Below, one piece after another: positions 1 to 5,655 of a stretch of DNA of 5,856 nt (position 1 is its first letter; each line of letters starts with the position of its first letter). The position numbers were made by a program, and so were the translations under genes. The notes below the pieces were generated by a model. The model made no database searches. It was given only the letters and a program-made list of their open reading frames with translations, and was not told the origin of the DNA. The DNA lies in the NCBI GenBank assembly GCA_045600865.1, contig JAZRYS010000220.1:1-5856 (forward strand), read 5' to 3'. The stretch comes from Aphodosoma sp045600865 (lineage in GTDB: Bacteria > Bacteroidota > Bacteroidia > Bacteroidales > Paludibacteraceae).

Positions 1-119
1 TTTATTTTCACCGTATGTGTTATTTAATTCTGTCGTACCTACGGCACTCTATTAACGCATTGACCATTTTTACACAGGGCTCACGCCCTGTGCTATACTA
101 TTTCGCTCTTACAGAGCTT
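1..119 (-). repeat. Interspersed palindromic repeat, truncated copy 1
   Basis: This is the right half of a composite repeat that recurs at 5302-5420 and 5765-5856. Positions 1-119 align without gaps to 5302-5420, with about 7 mismatches by my count. It carries three small palindromes in order: GTCGTACCTACGGCAC at 32-47, a perfect 8-bp stem with a TCAC loop (CACAGGGC/GCCCTGTG) at 73-92, and GCTCT-TAC-AGAGC at 105-117. In the complete copies a mirror-image half lies to the left, so here the window edge cuts the element. It is noncoding and resembles BIME/REP-type elements in architecture. The family has no name that I can assign. Confidence 0.85.
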
Positions 120-196
120 ATTGTAACTTGCGAAACTTGAGAACTTTATATAATAGGGCAAAATTTGCAACCGCAAAATTAATGTAAAAATTGCCT
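120..196. other. Short spacer downstream of the LRR gene
   Basis: This AT-rich spacer lies between the LRR stop codon and repeat copy 1. Positions 126-141 hold a 16-mer whose exact reverse complement occurs at 5658-5673; in both places it directly borders a palindromic half-element, so it is probably part of the repeat boundary. Positions 162-180 form an imperfect hairpin (TTTGC-AACC-GCAAA core with AT-rich flanks) that could weakly terminate the leftward operon. It lacks a GC-rich stem with a T-run, so that role is uncertain. Confidence 0.4.
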
Positions 197-1342
197 TCAG
201 GGGCGAGATACCTCAATCTTGGTATATTCGAATGCCTTGTCGCCAATCTCCTGGACGGACGATGGAATCTTGACTGATGTCAGCTTCTGGCAGAAGCGGA
301 AGGCCATTGGTGCTATCTTGACGATTCCCTCTGGTATCTCGTATGTCCCGGTGGCGGTTTCTGGCATTCTGACGAAAACCTTGCTGCTGTAGATTGGTCC
401 TGTGACTTTTTTATTGTGTTCGAATGTGAAAACCCCTACATTTTCAAGACTCTCTGGCAACTTGACTTCGTCAACGTCATAGCAATGACTGAAGGCATTG
501 TCGCCTATGCTGACCAGCCCTTCCGCAAAGATTGCCTTTTGTAATGCTGCACAACTGTAGAAGGCACCTTTGCCTATTTCCTTAATCTTGCACGATGAGA
601 AATCAATTTTGTACAGCCATTTGCACTCGAAAAAGGCAGAGTCGCCTATCATGTCGAGTTCTGCAGGCAGTTGCACTGAAATGAGCTTGCCGCATTGCAG
701 GAATGCCATCTTGCCTATGCTTCTCACGCTGTTTGGCAGAGTCACAGCTTCCAGTTCGCGGCAATCTATGAAGGCTTTGTCTGCTATTCTGGTTATGCCT
801 TCAGGGACGGTGTATGAGCCTTTGAAATCCACGGGCATATAGATAAATTCCGTCTGGCTATAGACAGGGTGGTTTACGGCAGAACCCCAGAACGCAAGGT
901 CGCCTATGTGGACGAGATCCTTCGGCAGGACGACTGATGTCAGTCCTCCACAACCCATGAATGCACCTCCCGTGATTGTCGTTATGCTTTTCGGCATCTT
1001 GTATTCACCTTCGAAACTTTCTGGCAGGTAGGCAAAGATGGTCTTTGTATAGACTGGTTCCTGTATTGATGTGCCGAAGAAGGCAAGGTCGCCTATCCTC
1101 TCGATGCTCTTTGGCAGTTTCACGTCGGTCATGTAGTAGCAGAAATAGAACGCAGAGTCGTCTATTGCCGTAACAGGGTATTTAACTCCTTTGACCTCAA
1201 CCTTGGCAGGTATCTCTATCTCACCTTTTGCGTCAGGAGTGCGGGTTACTATAGCCTCGTTGTTTTCAATGCGGTAGTTGAAGTTGTAACCCCACATTGC
1301 TGCTGGCACTAATGCCAATAAAAATAATGCTAACTTTTTCAT
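197..1342 (-). CDS. Secreted BspA-like leucine-rich-repeat protein (LRR_5 type)
   Basis: Residues 1-18 form a signal peptide (Lys-Lys, then a Leu/Ala-rich core, probable cleavage near AAMWG). The rest is LRR_5/BspA-type repeats built around the motif I-x-x-IGD-x-AF-x-x-C-x-x-L-x-x-V-x-LP, with IGD/IAD-AF blocks near residues 83, 146, 187, 209, 232, 256, 279 and 367. Three 22-residue insert modules at 96-117, 159-180 and 316-337 share P-[VI]-Y-[TS], a central F..xP and G-x-Y-x-x-P. Related proteins are surface or secreted adhesion and recognition proteins in Bacteroidetes; the ligand here is unknown. There is no obvious C-terminal sorting domain, and the protein ends in IEVSRP, so periplasmic or outer-membrane location is undecided. 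The start at 1342 gives the signal peptide and overlaps the upstream stop codon as ATGA, suggesting translational coupling. It is the last gene of the leftward operon. Confidence 0.9.
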   Translation of the reverse strand: MKKLALFLLALVPAAMWGYNFNYRIENNEAIVTRTPDAKGEIEIPAKVEVKGVKYPVTAIDDSAFYFCYYMTDVKLPKSIERIGDLAFFGTSIQEPVYTKTIFAYLPESFEGEYKMPKSITTITGGAFMGCGGLTSVVLPKDLVHIGDLAFWGSAVNHPVYSQTEFIYMPVDFKGSYTVPEGITRIADKAFIDCRELEAVTLPNSVRSIGKMAFLQCGKLISVQLPAELDMIGDSAFFECKWLYKIDFSSCKIKEIGKGAFYSCAALQKAIFAEGLVSIGDNAFSHCYDVDEVKLPESLENVGVFTFEHNKKVTGPIYSSKVFVRMPETATGTYEIPEGIVKIAPMAFRFCQKLTSVKIPSSVQEIGDKAFEYTKIEVSRP

Positions 1343-1638
1343 TCTTTTTCTATTAAAAAACTTACTGGCCTAAAACCATCGTTACACGAAATCATTGCAG
1401 AATATGGATTTTTCATCCATCCGTCGTAGAAATTGCCTCCTCCGTTGGCGAGTTCTTTGACGAAATCTTTCATCGAACTCCAGGCAGAAGGGCAGAAACC
1501 TTCAGGACATTCACCGTTTTCCGAAATCCAGGAGTCTCCTTCGTCTATGTCGCAGGCGTGTTCTATCGGATTCTCGTAGATGGCCGACAGGTCTTTGTGT
1601 TCAACTTTCCGTATTACTGTTATTTTTACTCTGTTCAT
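1339..1638 (-). CDS. TIGR04076-like small protein of unknown function
   Basis: This 99-residue protein begins MNRVKITVIRKV and ends just after a C-x-DG-x-RPV-x-F block (C85, D87-G88, R90-P91-V92). It also has a GFCPSAW motif (residues 47-53) and cysteines at 29, 44, 49 and 85. That layout (N-terminal strand, G-F-C-x-x-A-W, G-G, then C-x-DG-x-RPV near the end) matches my memory of TIGR04076, a small family with no assigned reaction; the conserved cysteines suggest metal or redox chemistry, which is inference. An upstream in-frame ATG at 1665 would add nine residues (MSFVLSPTT), but these only translate the 7-bp tandem repeat, so I place the start at 1638. The gene follows the peptidase gene by 47 bp, and its TGA overlaps the LRR start codon by 4 nt. 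Confidence 0.75.
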   Translation of the reverse strand: MNRVKITVIRKVEHKDLSAIYENPIEHACDIDEGDSWISENGECPEGFCPSAWSSMKDFVKELANGGGNFYDGWMKNPYSAMISCNDGFRPVSFLIEKE

Positions 1639-1642
1639 TGTC

Positions 1643-1684
1643 GTAGGACTTAGGACGAAGGACAAAGGACTTTAGCCCTCAGAC
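1643..1684 (-). repeat. 7-bp tandem array filling the peptidase-TIGR04076 gap
   Basis: Read on the minus strand, six heptads follow without interruption: GTCTGAG, GGCTAAA, GTCCTTT, GTCCTTC, GTCCTAA, GTCCTAC. The core is GTCCTNN. The array starts one base after the peptidase stop codon and ends four bases before the ATG at 1638, so it makes up almost the whole 5' leader of the downstream gene. The period of 7 is not a coding period. A related array precedes the GSCFA gene. Confidence 0.85.
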
Positions 1685-1685
1685 T

Positions 1686-3065
1686 TCACTCTTCTGGTGC
1701 AAACATAGGATCCCACGATGGCAACTTTATAGGCTTTGTCTTTAGACATTCAAGAGCCTTTGGTGTTGCATACTTTCTGTTCACGACAAGGCGGAACATG
1801 TATTCGTTGAACCAACTGTCTGTCATTATCAGATGGCCTTTGTATCCTGAAGTTGCTCCCCACGAGTTTTCGACCATCCATTTCACAGGCTTGTCGTCTT
1901 TGATGTCAACAGCAACGAGTGTCATTGCGTGCGAAGAGCCGGATGCATGAGAGGCTACACGTTGTTTCTTGTCCATGTCGAACGACATGCCCATCAACGA
2001 GTTGTAGTCGTAATTGTTCTCGTCGAGCAACCCACGTTCTGAGTTGAGGAACTTTGCAACGTCGCACGAAAAATACATGGCGGTTGAATCTTTCAGCGAT
2101 GCTATGGCCATCTCCTTAATATCTTCTATTGGCAGGTTGACGTATAGCCAGTTGTGACCCTCGTATGTGTGGCGGTCGCGGTCTATCTCATACACTTTAT
2201 AATATTCGCGTGTAGGGTCGTTCATCAGCATTATGTAGTCGTTGCAGATTTCTGAATTGCCGTATTCTGCTGCAAACTCCATAGGGGTGTATTTCTTTCC
2301 TTCGAACGTAAATTCTGTCGGAGGCACGCCTATGCTCAGTGCAAGAATGCGATATACATCTTTCATAATCTCCTCTTTCTTGGCTATAAGCTGAGCCTCT
2401 GTAGCCTTCTTGTCTGCCATCTCGCGAATCTGAATGCCTCCCTGGCGGAGTTTCAGTTTCAGGAAAGTATTCATGCGAGAGGTGTTGTTTGCGCTGTAAC
2501 TTTCGTGCATGGCTGACGAGGGCACAAGGCCGTATTTGTTCACAAGGTCGGCAACTCCAGTGAATGTTCCGCCGTCGCCTATCGGGTTTTGAAAGAGCCA
2601 GTCAACGTCCTGTGATGTCATCTCCTCCTTGCGTGTGTCTATTATCATCTGCAGGAACATGTTTGCTTTTTCCAGCTGGTCGTAAAAGAATATGTAAGCC
2701 TGCGAGAACTGAAATTCCTTAAGGTCATGTTCTGCTATGGCTTTTGCCCTGAGCACGTTCAGGCCAGTGAACAGCCAGCAGCGGCCAGACTTTTTCTGGT
2801 CTGTTATTCCTTTGCTCTTCACGCGGATTGAAAATTCTGTGTCGAAATCTTCAAGGTTCTCCTGGTTCAGTGCGAGCTTGTTTGCATCGTAAGCTCCTAA
2901 GGCATTGCGTATTGCTTTGTCGGCAGGTTCGTTTTTGAACGAAGCTTGCAGTCTTGTCATCATCTCTGGGGTGATGGCCCCTTTTGTGTCATCTTTGCTC
3001 TGTGCAAACATTGCTGTTGCCAAGACACTTAGCAAGCAGACGGTTAAGATTCTCTTCGTTTTCAT
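1686..3065 (-). CDS. Secreted C1B cysteine aminopeptidase (bleomycin hydrolase/PepC family)
   Basis: This 459-residue papain-fold peptidase of family C1B removes residues from peptide N-termini. The catalytic set is visible: oxyanion Gln90 and nucleophile Cys96 in ITDQKKSGRCWLF (the family's Q-x5-C spacing), His379 in SGSSHAMTLV, and Asn400 in WMVENSWGA. The NPIGDGG motif and VNKYGLVP (residues 160-182) are also family hallmarks. The C-terminus PSWDPMFAPEE resembles the C-terminal arm that enters the active-site cleft in bleomycin hydrolase. Length is near the usual 440-460. Unlike the cytoplasmic PepC of Firmicutes, residues 1-21 form a signal peptide (likely cut at FA|QS), so periplasmic or exported action is inferred. 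The start at 3065 is required for that signal peptide. The first 77 nt overlap the end of the GSCFA gene in another frame. No Shine-Dalgarno is seen; the leader is A-rich. Confidence 0.93.
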   Translation of the reverse strand: MKTKRILTVCLLSVLATAMFAQSKDDTKGAITPEMMTRLQASFKNEPADKAIRNALGAYDANKLALNQENLEDFDTEFSIRVKSKGITDQKKSGRCWLFTGLNVLRAKAIAEHDLKEFQFSQAYIFFYDQLEKANMFLQMIIDTRKEEMTSQDVDWLFQNPIGDGGTFTGVADLVNKYGLVPSSAMHESYSANNTSRMNTFLKLKLRQGGIQIREMADKKATEAQLIAKKEEIMKDVYRILALSIGVPPTEFTFEGKKYTPMEFAAEYGNSEICNDYIMLMNDPTREYYKVYEIDRDRHTYEGHNWLYVNLPIEDIKEMAIASLKDSTAMYFSCDVAKFLNSERGLLDENNYDYNSLMGMSFDMDKKQRVASHASGSSHAMTLVAVDIKDDKPVKWMVENSWGATSGYKGHLIMTDSWFNEYMFRLVVNRKYATPKALECLKTKPIKLPSWDPMFAPEE

Positions 3066-3942
3066 ATAGTTTTTGTTTGAATTTTTCGTATTCAGGGCTG
3101 TCTGGGTGCAGGGGCCTGTGGTTTTTCATTGCCTCAACCTTTTCTGCCAACTCATTTGTTTTTGCCGTTTCTTCTGCGAAAAACGCCTTGCCGAAACGCT
3201 CGAAAATTATCTTTACTGCCAGCGGTGAGGGGTGTATCATGTCTTCGGCATAGAAACGGTAATCGCGCAACTCGTCCATAATTATCTCGTAGGCAGGGAA
3301 GTATGTTGCGTTGCTGCAACTGCTGGTCAGCCTTTCAGCAGCCAACAGCAATGTGGCTTTGTTCACGCTGTTGCTGTGTTCCATGTCGTTCATGTAACGC
3401 ACAGGCGACACAGTGAATATGAACTGTATGTTGCCATGCCTCTTGATTATAGGCTCGAACCTCTCCACTATCTCTTCAACGCTCAGCTGCCTTACTGTAA
3501 ATTCTCTGGCCGGCAGTTTGTGGCAGTTGTTCCATATCTTTCCTTCATGCTCATAAACCACCGACGAACCGAGTGTTATAATAATGTGAGTTGTTTTTTT
3601 CAGAAACATAGACGCTGTCTCGAAACTTTTGCGTACCTTTGCAAATGTTTCTCCGGCACTTGCAGACGAGAAACAACCGTGGTGTTCCGGCGAGTAATAT
3701 AGCCCTTCGCGACAGCAAATATCTTCTGTTGCATACTCTCTTCCCTCTGCCAGTCTCTCTAACGTACAGACTATTGATATTGGGTTGTATGTAATGCCAT
3801 TGGGGTTGGTAAGCGTCTGGAACCTAAGTTTTTCCAATAGGGTAGAGATATGTTCGGTAAAGCACGAACCTATCAGCATCACGTGCGAAGCATGGTTGAT
3901 GTCGCCCTTTGGCCGGACTTCTATTTTAGTCTGTAACTCCAT
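2989..3942 (-). CDS. GSCFA-domain protein (SGNH hydrolase-like)
   Basis: This 317-residue protein carries the family-naming motif as LIGSCFTEH (G25-S26-C27-F28), followed by NPNGITYNPISI (residues 47-58), a block typical of GSCFA proteins. A central ITLGSSVVYE (122-131) and FTVSPVRYM (176-184) follow, and a late D234-x-x-H237 in EDMIHPSP matches the catalytic Asp/His block of SGNH esterases. Hydrolase activity is inferred from these motifs; the substrate is unknown. An in-frame ATG at 4065 would add 41 residues, but that stretch lies upstream of the promoter and translates the heptad array, so the ATG at 3942 (MELQTKIEV) is chosen. It is the first gene of the leftward operon. The last 25 codons overlap the peptidase gene; the ending AKCLGNSNVCTEQR looks like an overprinted extension beyond the usual family tail. 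Confidence 0.88.
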   Translation of the reverse strand: MELQTKIEVRPKGDINHASHVMLIGSCFTEHISTLLEKLRFQTLTNPNGITYNPISIVCTLERLAEGREYATEDICCREGLYYSPEHHGCFSSASAGETFAKVRKSFETASMFLKKTTHIIITLGSSVVYEHEGKIWNNCHKLPAREFTVRQLSVEEIVERFEPIIKRHGNIQFIFTVSPVRYMNDMEHSNSVNKATLLLAAERLTSSCSNATYFPAYEIIMDELRDYRFYAEDMIHPSPLAVKIIFERFGKAFFAEETAKTNELAEKVEAMKNHRPLHPDSPEYEKFKQKLYENEENLNRLLAKCLGNSNVCTEQR

Positions 3943-3944
3943 AT

Positions 3945-3979
3945 CTCGGTCCTCTGTCTTGAGACTTCTGTCTTTAGTC
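3945..3979 (-). repeat. 7-bp tandem array in the GSCFA leader
   Basis: On the minus strand five heptads run GACTAAA, GACAGAA, GTCTCAA, GACAGAG, GACCGAG, with G-[AT]-C as the recurring core. The array ends two bases before the ATG at 3942 and starts just after an A-run (3980-3986) at the probable transcription start. It therefore constitutes almost the entire 5' untranslated leader. It is related in period and core to the array at 1643-1684. Confidence 0.75.
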
Positions 3980-3992
3980 TTTTTTTGGGCTG

Positions 3993-4023
3993 CAAAGGTA
4001 CAAATAAAATCTGACATACCAAA
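3993..4023 (-). promoter_or_regulatory. Bacteroidetes-type promoter for the leftward operon
   Basis: On the minus strand, TTTG (4023-4020) is followed after 19 bp by TACCTTTG (4000-3993). This matches the Bacteroidetes primary-sigma consensus (-33 TTTG, -7 TAnnTTTG) at the expected spacing. Transcription should start a few bases further on, near 3985-3990, giving a leader of about 45 nt before the ATG at 3942. The -33 box lies only 6 bp from the hemW start codon, so promoter activity here and hemW transcription could interfere. Confidence 0.8.
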
Positions 4024-4029
4024 ATTTTT

Positions 4030-5100
4030 ATGATGCTTTATATCCATGTGCCGTTTTGCAGGCACAAATGTGTCTATTGCGACTTCATGAGCGGTACGAA
4101 TATCAACCTTCGCCGCAGATACTTAGACCGCCTTCGCGAGGAGTGGAATGCCCGCAAGGTAGAAAATTTACGTACTCTTTATTTCGGAGGAGGCACACCA
4201 AGCATGATGTTTTTAACTGAGATAACTGAGATAACTGAGATATTAGGCCGTCCGAAGGTGGAGGAGTGGACAATAGAGTGTAATCCTGAGGATATGTCGA
4301 AAGAGTGGCTGAAGGGCATAAAACAACTTGGCGTTTCCCGCTTGAGTATTGGCATTCAGAGCCTTAACGATGATGAACTCAGATGGATGGAGCGTCGTCA
4401 CTCTGCCGAAGATGCAAGAAAAGCTGTCATGAATGCCCGAAAGACGGGTTTTGACGACATATCCGTTGACGTGATTTTTGGACTTCCCGGACAGACAATC
4501 AATAGCCTGAAATCAACAATCGAAGGTGTGCTTGCTCTTGACGTCCAGCATATCTCTGTCTATTCCCTCATGTTCGAGGAGGGGAGCAAGATTACGATGA
4601 AGAATGTCCAGCCTATCGACGAAGATGTGGCGGCAGAGATGTACAAGCTGATTTGCGAGATGCTCGCCTCTGCGGGTTATGAGCATTACGAAATCTCCAA
4701 CTGGGCGAAACCCGGCTTTCGCGCATGTCACAACTATGGCTATTGGACAGGCGAACCTTACATAGGCCTTGGCCCTGCCGCACATTCGTTTGACGGTCAT
4801 GCAGTACGTCAAGCCAATGTAGCCAACACACTTAAATGGCTGAAGGGCGAAGAACCAGAGGTTGAGTGTCTTACAGACGAAGAACGCTTCAACGAACGTG
4901 TCATGCTTGGCCTCAGGACAGCCGAAGGCATTGATATTACTGCCCTTCGTCATGATTTTCCTGAAGAATGGGTGACCCAACTCGAAAAAGACCTTGCGCG
5001 TTACAAAGAATATCTCACATACAGTCACGAAAGAATCTCCCTCTTCCCACGAGGGGTTTATATCTCCGACCTTATCATGCAGGCAGGCCTCCGCGTTTAA
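4030..5100 (+). CDS. hemW: HemW, radical-SAM haem chaperone
   Basis: This 356-residue radical SAM enzyme of the HemN/HemW group is cytoplasmic. HemW proteins bind haem and insert it into respiratory enzymes; older annotations call them oxygen-independent coproporphyrinogen III oxidase. Visible features are YIHVPFCRHKCVYCDF with the [4Fe-4S] ligands C10, C14 and C17 (CX3CX2C plus the following aromatic), the SAM-binding YFGGGTPS at 51-58, IECNPEDM at 82-89, RLSIGIQSLND at 104-114, FGLPGQT at 150-156, and the HemW signature HNYGYW at 234-239 followed by GLGPAAHSF. The C-terminal YISDLIMQAGLRV is typical. The protein is slightly short; the helix after GGGTPS is replaced by a Thr-Glu-Ile triple repeat. 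The ATGs at 4030 and 4033 are both possible starts. No Shine-Dalgarno and no clear promoter were seen on this strand. It is divergent from the GSCFA gene. Confidence 0.95.
   Translation: MMLYIHVPFCRHKCVYCDFMSGTNINLRRRYLDRLREEWNARKVENLRTLYFGGGTPSMMFLTEITEITEILGRPKVEEWTIECNPEDMSKEWLKGIKQLGVSRLSIGIQSLNDDELRWMERRHSAEDARKAVMNARKTGFDDISVDVIFGLPGQTINSLKSTIEGVLALDVQHISVYSLMFEEGSKITMKNVQPIDEDVAAEMYKLICEMLASAGYEHYEISNWAKPGFRACHNYGYWTGEPYIGLGPAAHSFDGHAVRQANVANTLKWLKGEEPEVECLTDEERFNERVMLGLRTAEGIDITALRHDFPEEWVTQLEKDLARYKEYLTYSHERISLFPRGVYISDLIMQAGLRV
4214..4242 (+). repeat. 9-bp tandem repeat inside hemW
   Basis: Three exact copies of ACTGAGATA (4216-4242, with period-9 similarity beginning at 4214) encode Thr-Glu-Ile three times at residues 63-71. 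The unit is in frame, so copy-number change would add or remove three residues without breaking the gene. It lies between the GGGTPS loop and the IECNP strand. Confidence 0.9.
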
Positions 5101-5114
5101 TTGACAATTGACAA
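5101..5114 (+). repeat. TTGACAA heptad pair after hemW
   Basis: Two exact tandem TTGACAA heptads start immediately after the hemW TAA. A third, partial unit (TTTGCC) follows. The period of 7 matches the arrays at 1643-1684 and 3945-3979, although the unit sequence differs. Confidence 0.7.
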
Positions 5115-5141
5115 TTTGCCGTTGGCTTAGTTTGATTTGAT

Positions 5142-5190
5142 AGCCCCGAAGGTGGCGATATAGAATAGCATAGTGGCGTAAGCCCTATGT
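5142..5190 (+). repeat. Diverged palindromic half-element
   Basis: This has the same architecture as the half-elements further right: a short imperfect hairpin (GCCCCGAAGGTGGC) followed about 15 bp later by a longer one with a GTAA loop (CATAGTGGC/GCCCTATG, 5169-5189). The sequence differs from the CACAGGGC family, so it appears to be a second subfamily or an older copy. It may also serve as the 3' structure of hemW mRNA; this is inference. Confidence 0.6.
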
Positions 5191-5212
5191 GAAATGTTCA
5201 ATACATTATAGA

Positions 5213-5420
5213 AACCCTGTAAGGGGTGACACATATTAGCACAGGGCGTGAGCCCTGTGTATGAGGTTGTTATCCTATTTAAGTCCTGTAAGGACGACAC
5301 ATTTATTTTCACCGTATGTGCTATTTAATTCTGTCGTACCTACGGCACTCTATTAACGTATTGACCATTTTTACACAGGGCTCACGCCTTGTGCTATATT
5401 CTGTCGCTCTTACAGTGCTC
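5213..5420. repeat. Complete symmetric palindromic element, copy 2
   Basis: The left half has hairpin CCCT-GTA-AGGG (5215-5225), the perfect 8-bp stem CACAGGGCGTGAGCCCTGTG (5240-5259), and TCCT-GTA-AGGA (5284-5294). The right half is its rough mirror image: GTCGTACCTACGGCAC (5333-5348), a CACAGGGC-TCAC stem with one mismatch (5374-5393), and a degenerate GCTCT-TAC hairpin (5406-5415). The two long hairpins are reverse complements of each other, 134 bp apart. No protein-coding potential is apparent; short reading frames here only translate the repeats. Confidence 0.85.
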
Positions 5421-5436
5421 TTTATTGACAAAGTCA

Positions 5437-5568
5437 TTTCTATGCCTTTTCTATGCCTTTTTCATGAGGTCGAAATGAACTCGATTGTTCTTCGATAATT
5501 TTTCGATGACAAATCGAGTTCATTTCGACCTCATTTCGAGTTCATATCGACTTCAATTCGAGTTCACT
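5437..5568. repeat. 11-bp period array with nine in-register TCGA boxes
   Basis: TCGA starts at 5470, 5481, 5492, 5503, 5514, 5525, 5536, 5547 and 5558, every 11 bp without a slip. The 7-bp spacers vary: AATGAAC, TTGTTCT, TAATTTT, TGACAAA, GTTCATT, CCTCATT, GTTCATA, CTTCAAT, GTTCACT. The register extends left through two exact units TTTCTATGCCT (5437, 5448) and TTTTCATGAGG (5459), giving twelve units in 132 bp. The last five TCGA units alternate (TCGAGTTCA versus TCGACYTCA), a 22-bp super-period. The period of 11 excludes coding. Function is unknown. Confidence 0.9.
5464..5534. repeat. 23-bp perfect inverted repeat within the TCGA array
   Basis: The arms 5464-5486 and 5512-5534 are exact reverse complements, separated by a 25-nt AT-rich loop (5487-5511) that itself contains two TCGA boxes. 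As RNA or as a cruciform this would be a strong hairpin. No T-run follows it, so it does not look like a standard terminator. Confidence 0.9.
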
Positions 5569-5655
5569 GCGGCTTTTATTAGGTTTAGCTTATAATATGC
5601 TTAAGCCTTTCGATGGTGTACAGCTCATATAACGAGGTCGTCAATAAAGGTGAAG

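Larger units (their letters stand above)
5420..5649. other. Segment between the two element copies, bounded by 10-bp inverted repeats
   Basis: CTTTATTGAC (5420-5429) and GTCAATAAAG (5640-5649) are perfect inverted repeats that bound the interval between element copies 2 and 3. Inside are the 11-bp array (5437-5568) and a tail, 5569-5640, in which I see only an imperfect hairpin at about 5581-5608 and no reading frame of note. The bounding repeats could be insertion ends or chance similarity. Confidence 0.45.

Noticed and set aside
174..181. TAATTTTG on the minus strand, a -7-like box downstream of the LRR gene
   Set aside because: No -33 TTTG at the proper distance, and only repeats lie downstream in the window.
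3634..3641. TACCTTTG on the + strand, a perfect Bacteroidetes -7 box
   Set aside because: No TTTG at 17-21 bp upstream, it lies inside the GSCFA coding sequence, and no gene starts downstream on that strand.
3232..3702. 156-codon frame antisense to the GSCFA gene
   Set aside because: Overlaps the conserved GSCFA motifs on the other strand and shows no domain of its own.
3943..4065. Upstream in-frame start at 4065 for the GSCFA protein
   Set aside because: The extra 41 residues would be encoded upstream of the predicted promoter, within hemW and the heptad array; family members begin near MELQTKIEV.
4513..5028. 171-codon frame antisense to hemW
   Set aside because: Shadow of the strongly conserved hemW frame; its own translation shows no recognisable domain.
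5127..5498. Two short reading frames (about 60 codons each) on opposite strands, 5312-5127 and 5316-5498
   Set aside because: Both are translations of the palindromic repeats and the edge of the 11-bp array; no start context, no family resemblance, and the region has non-coding periodicity.
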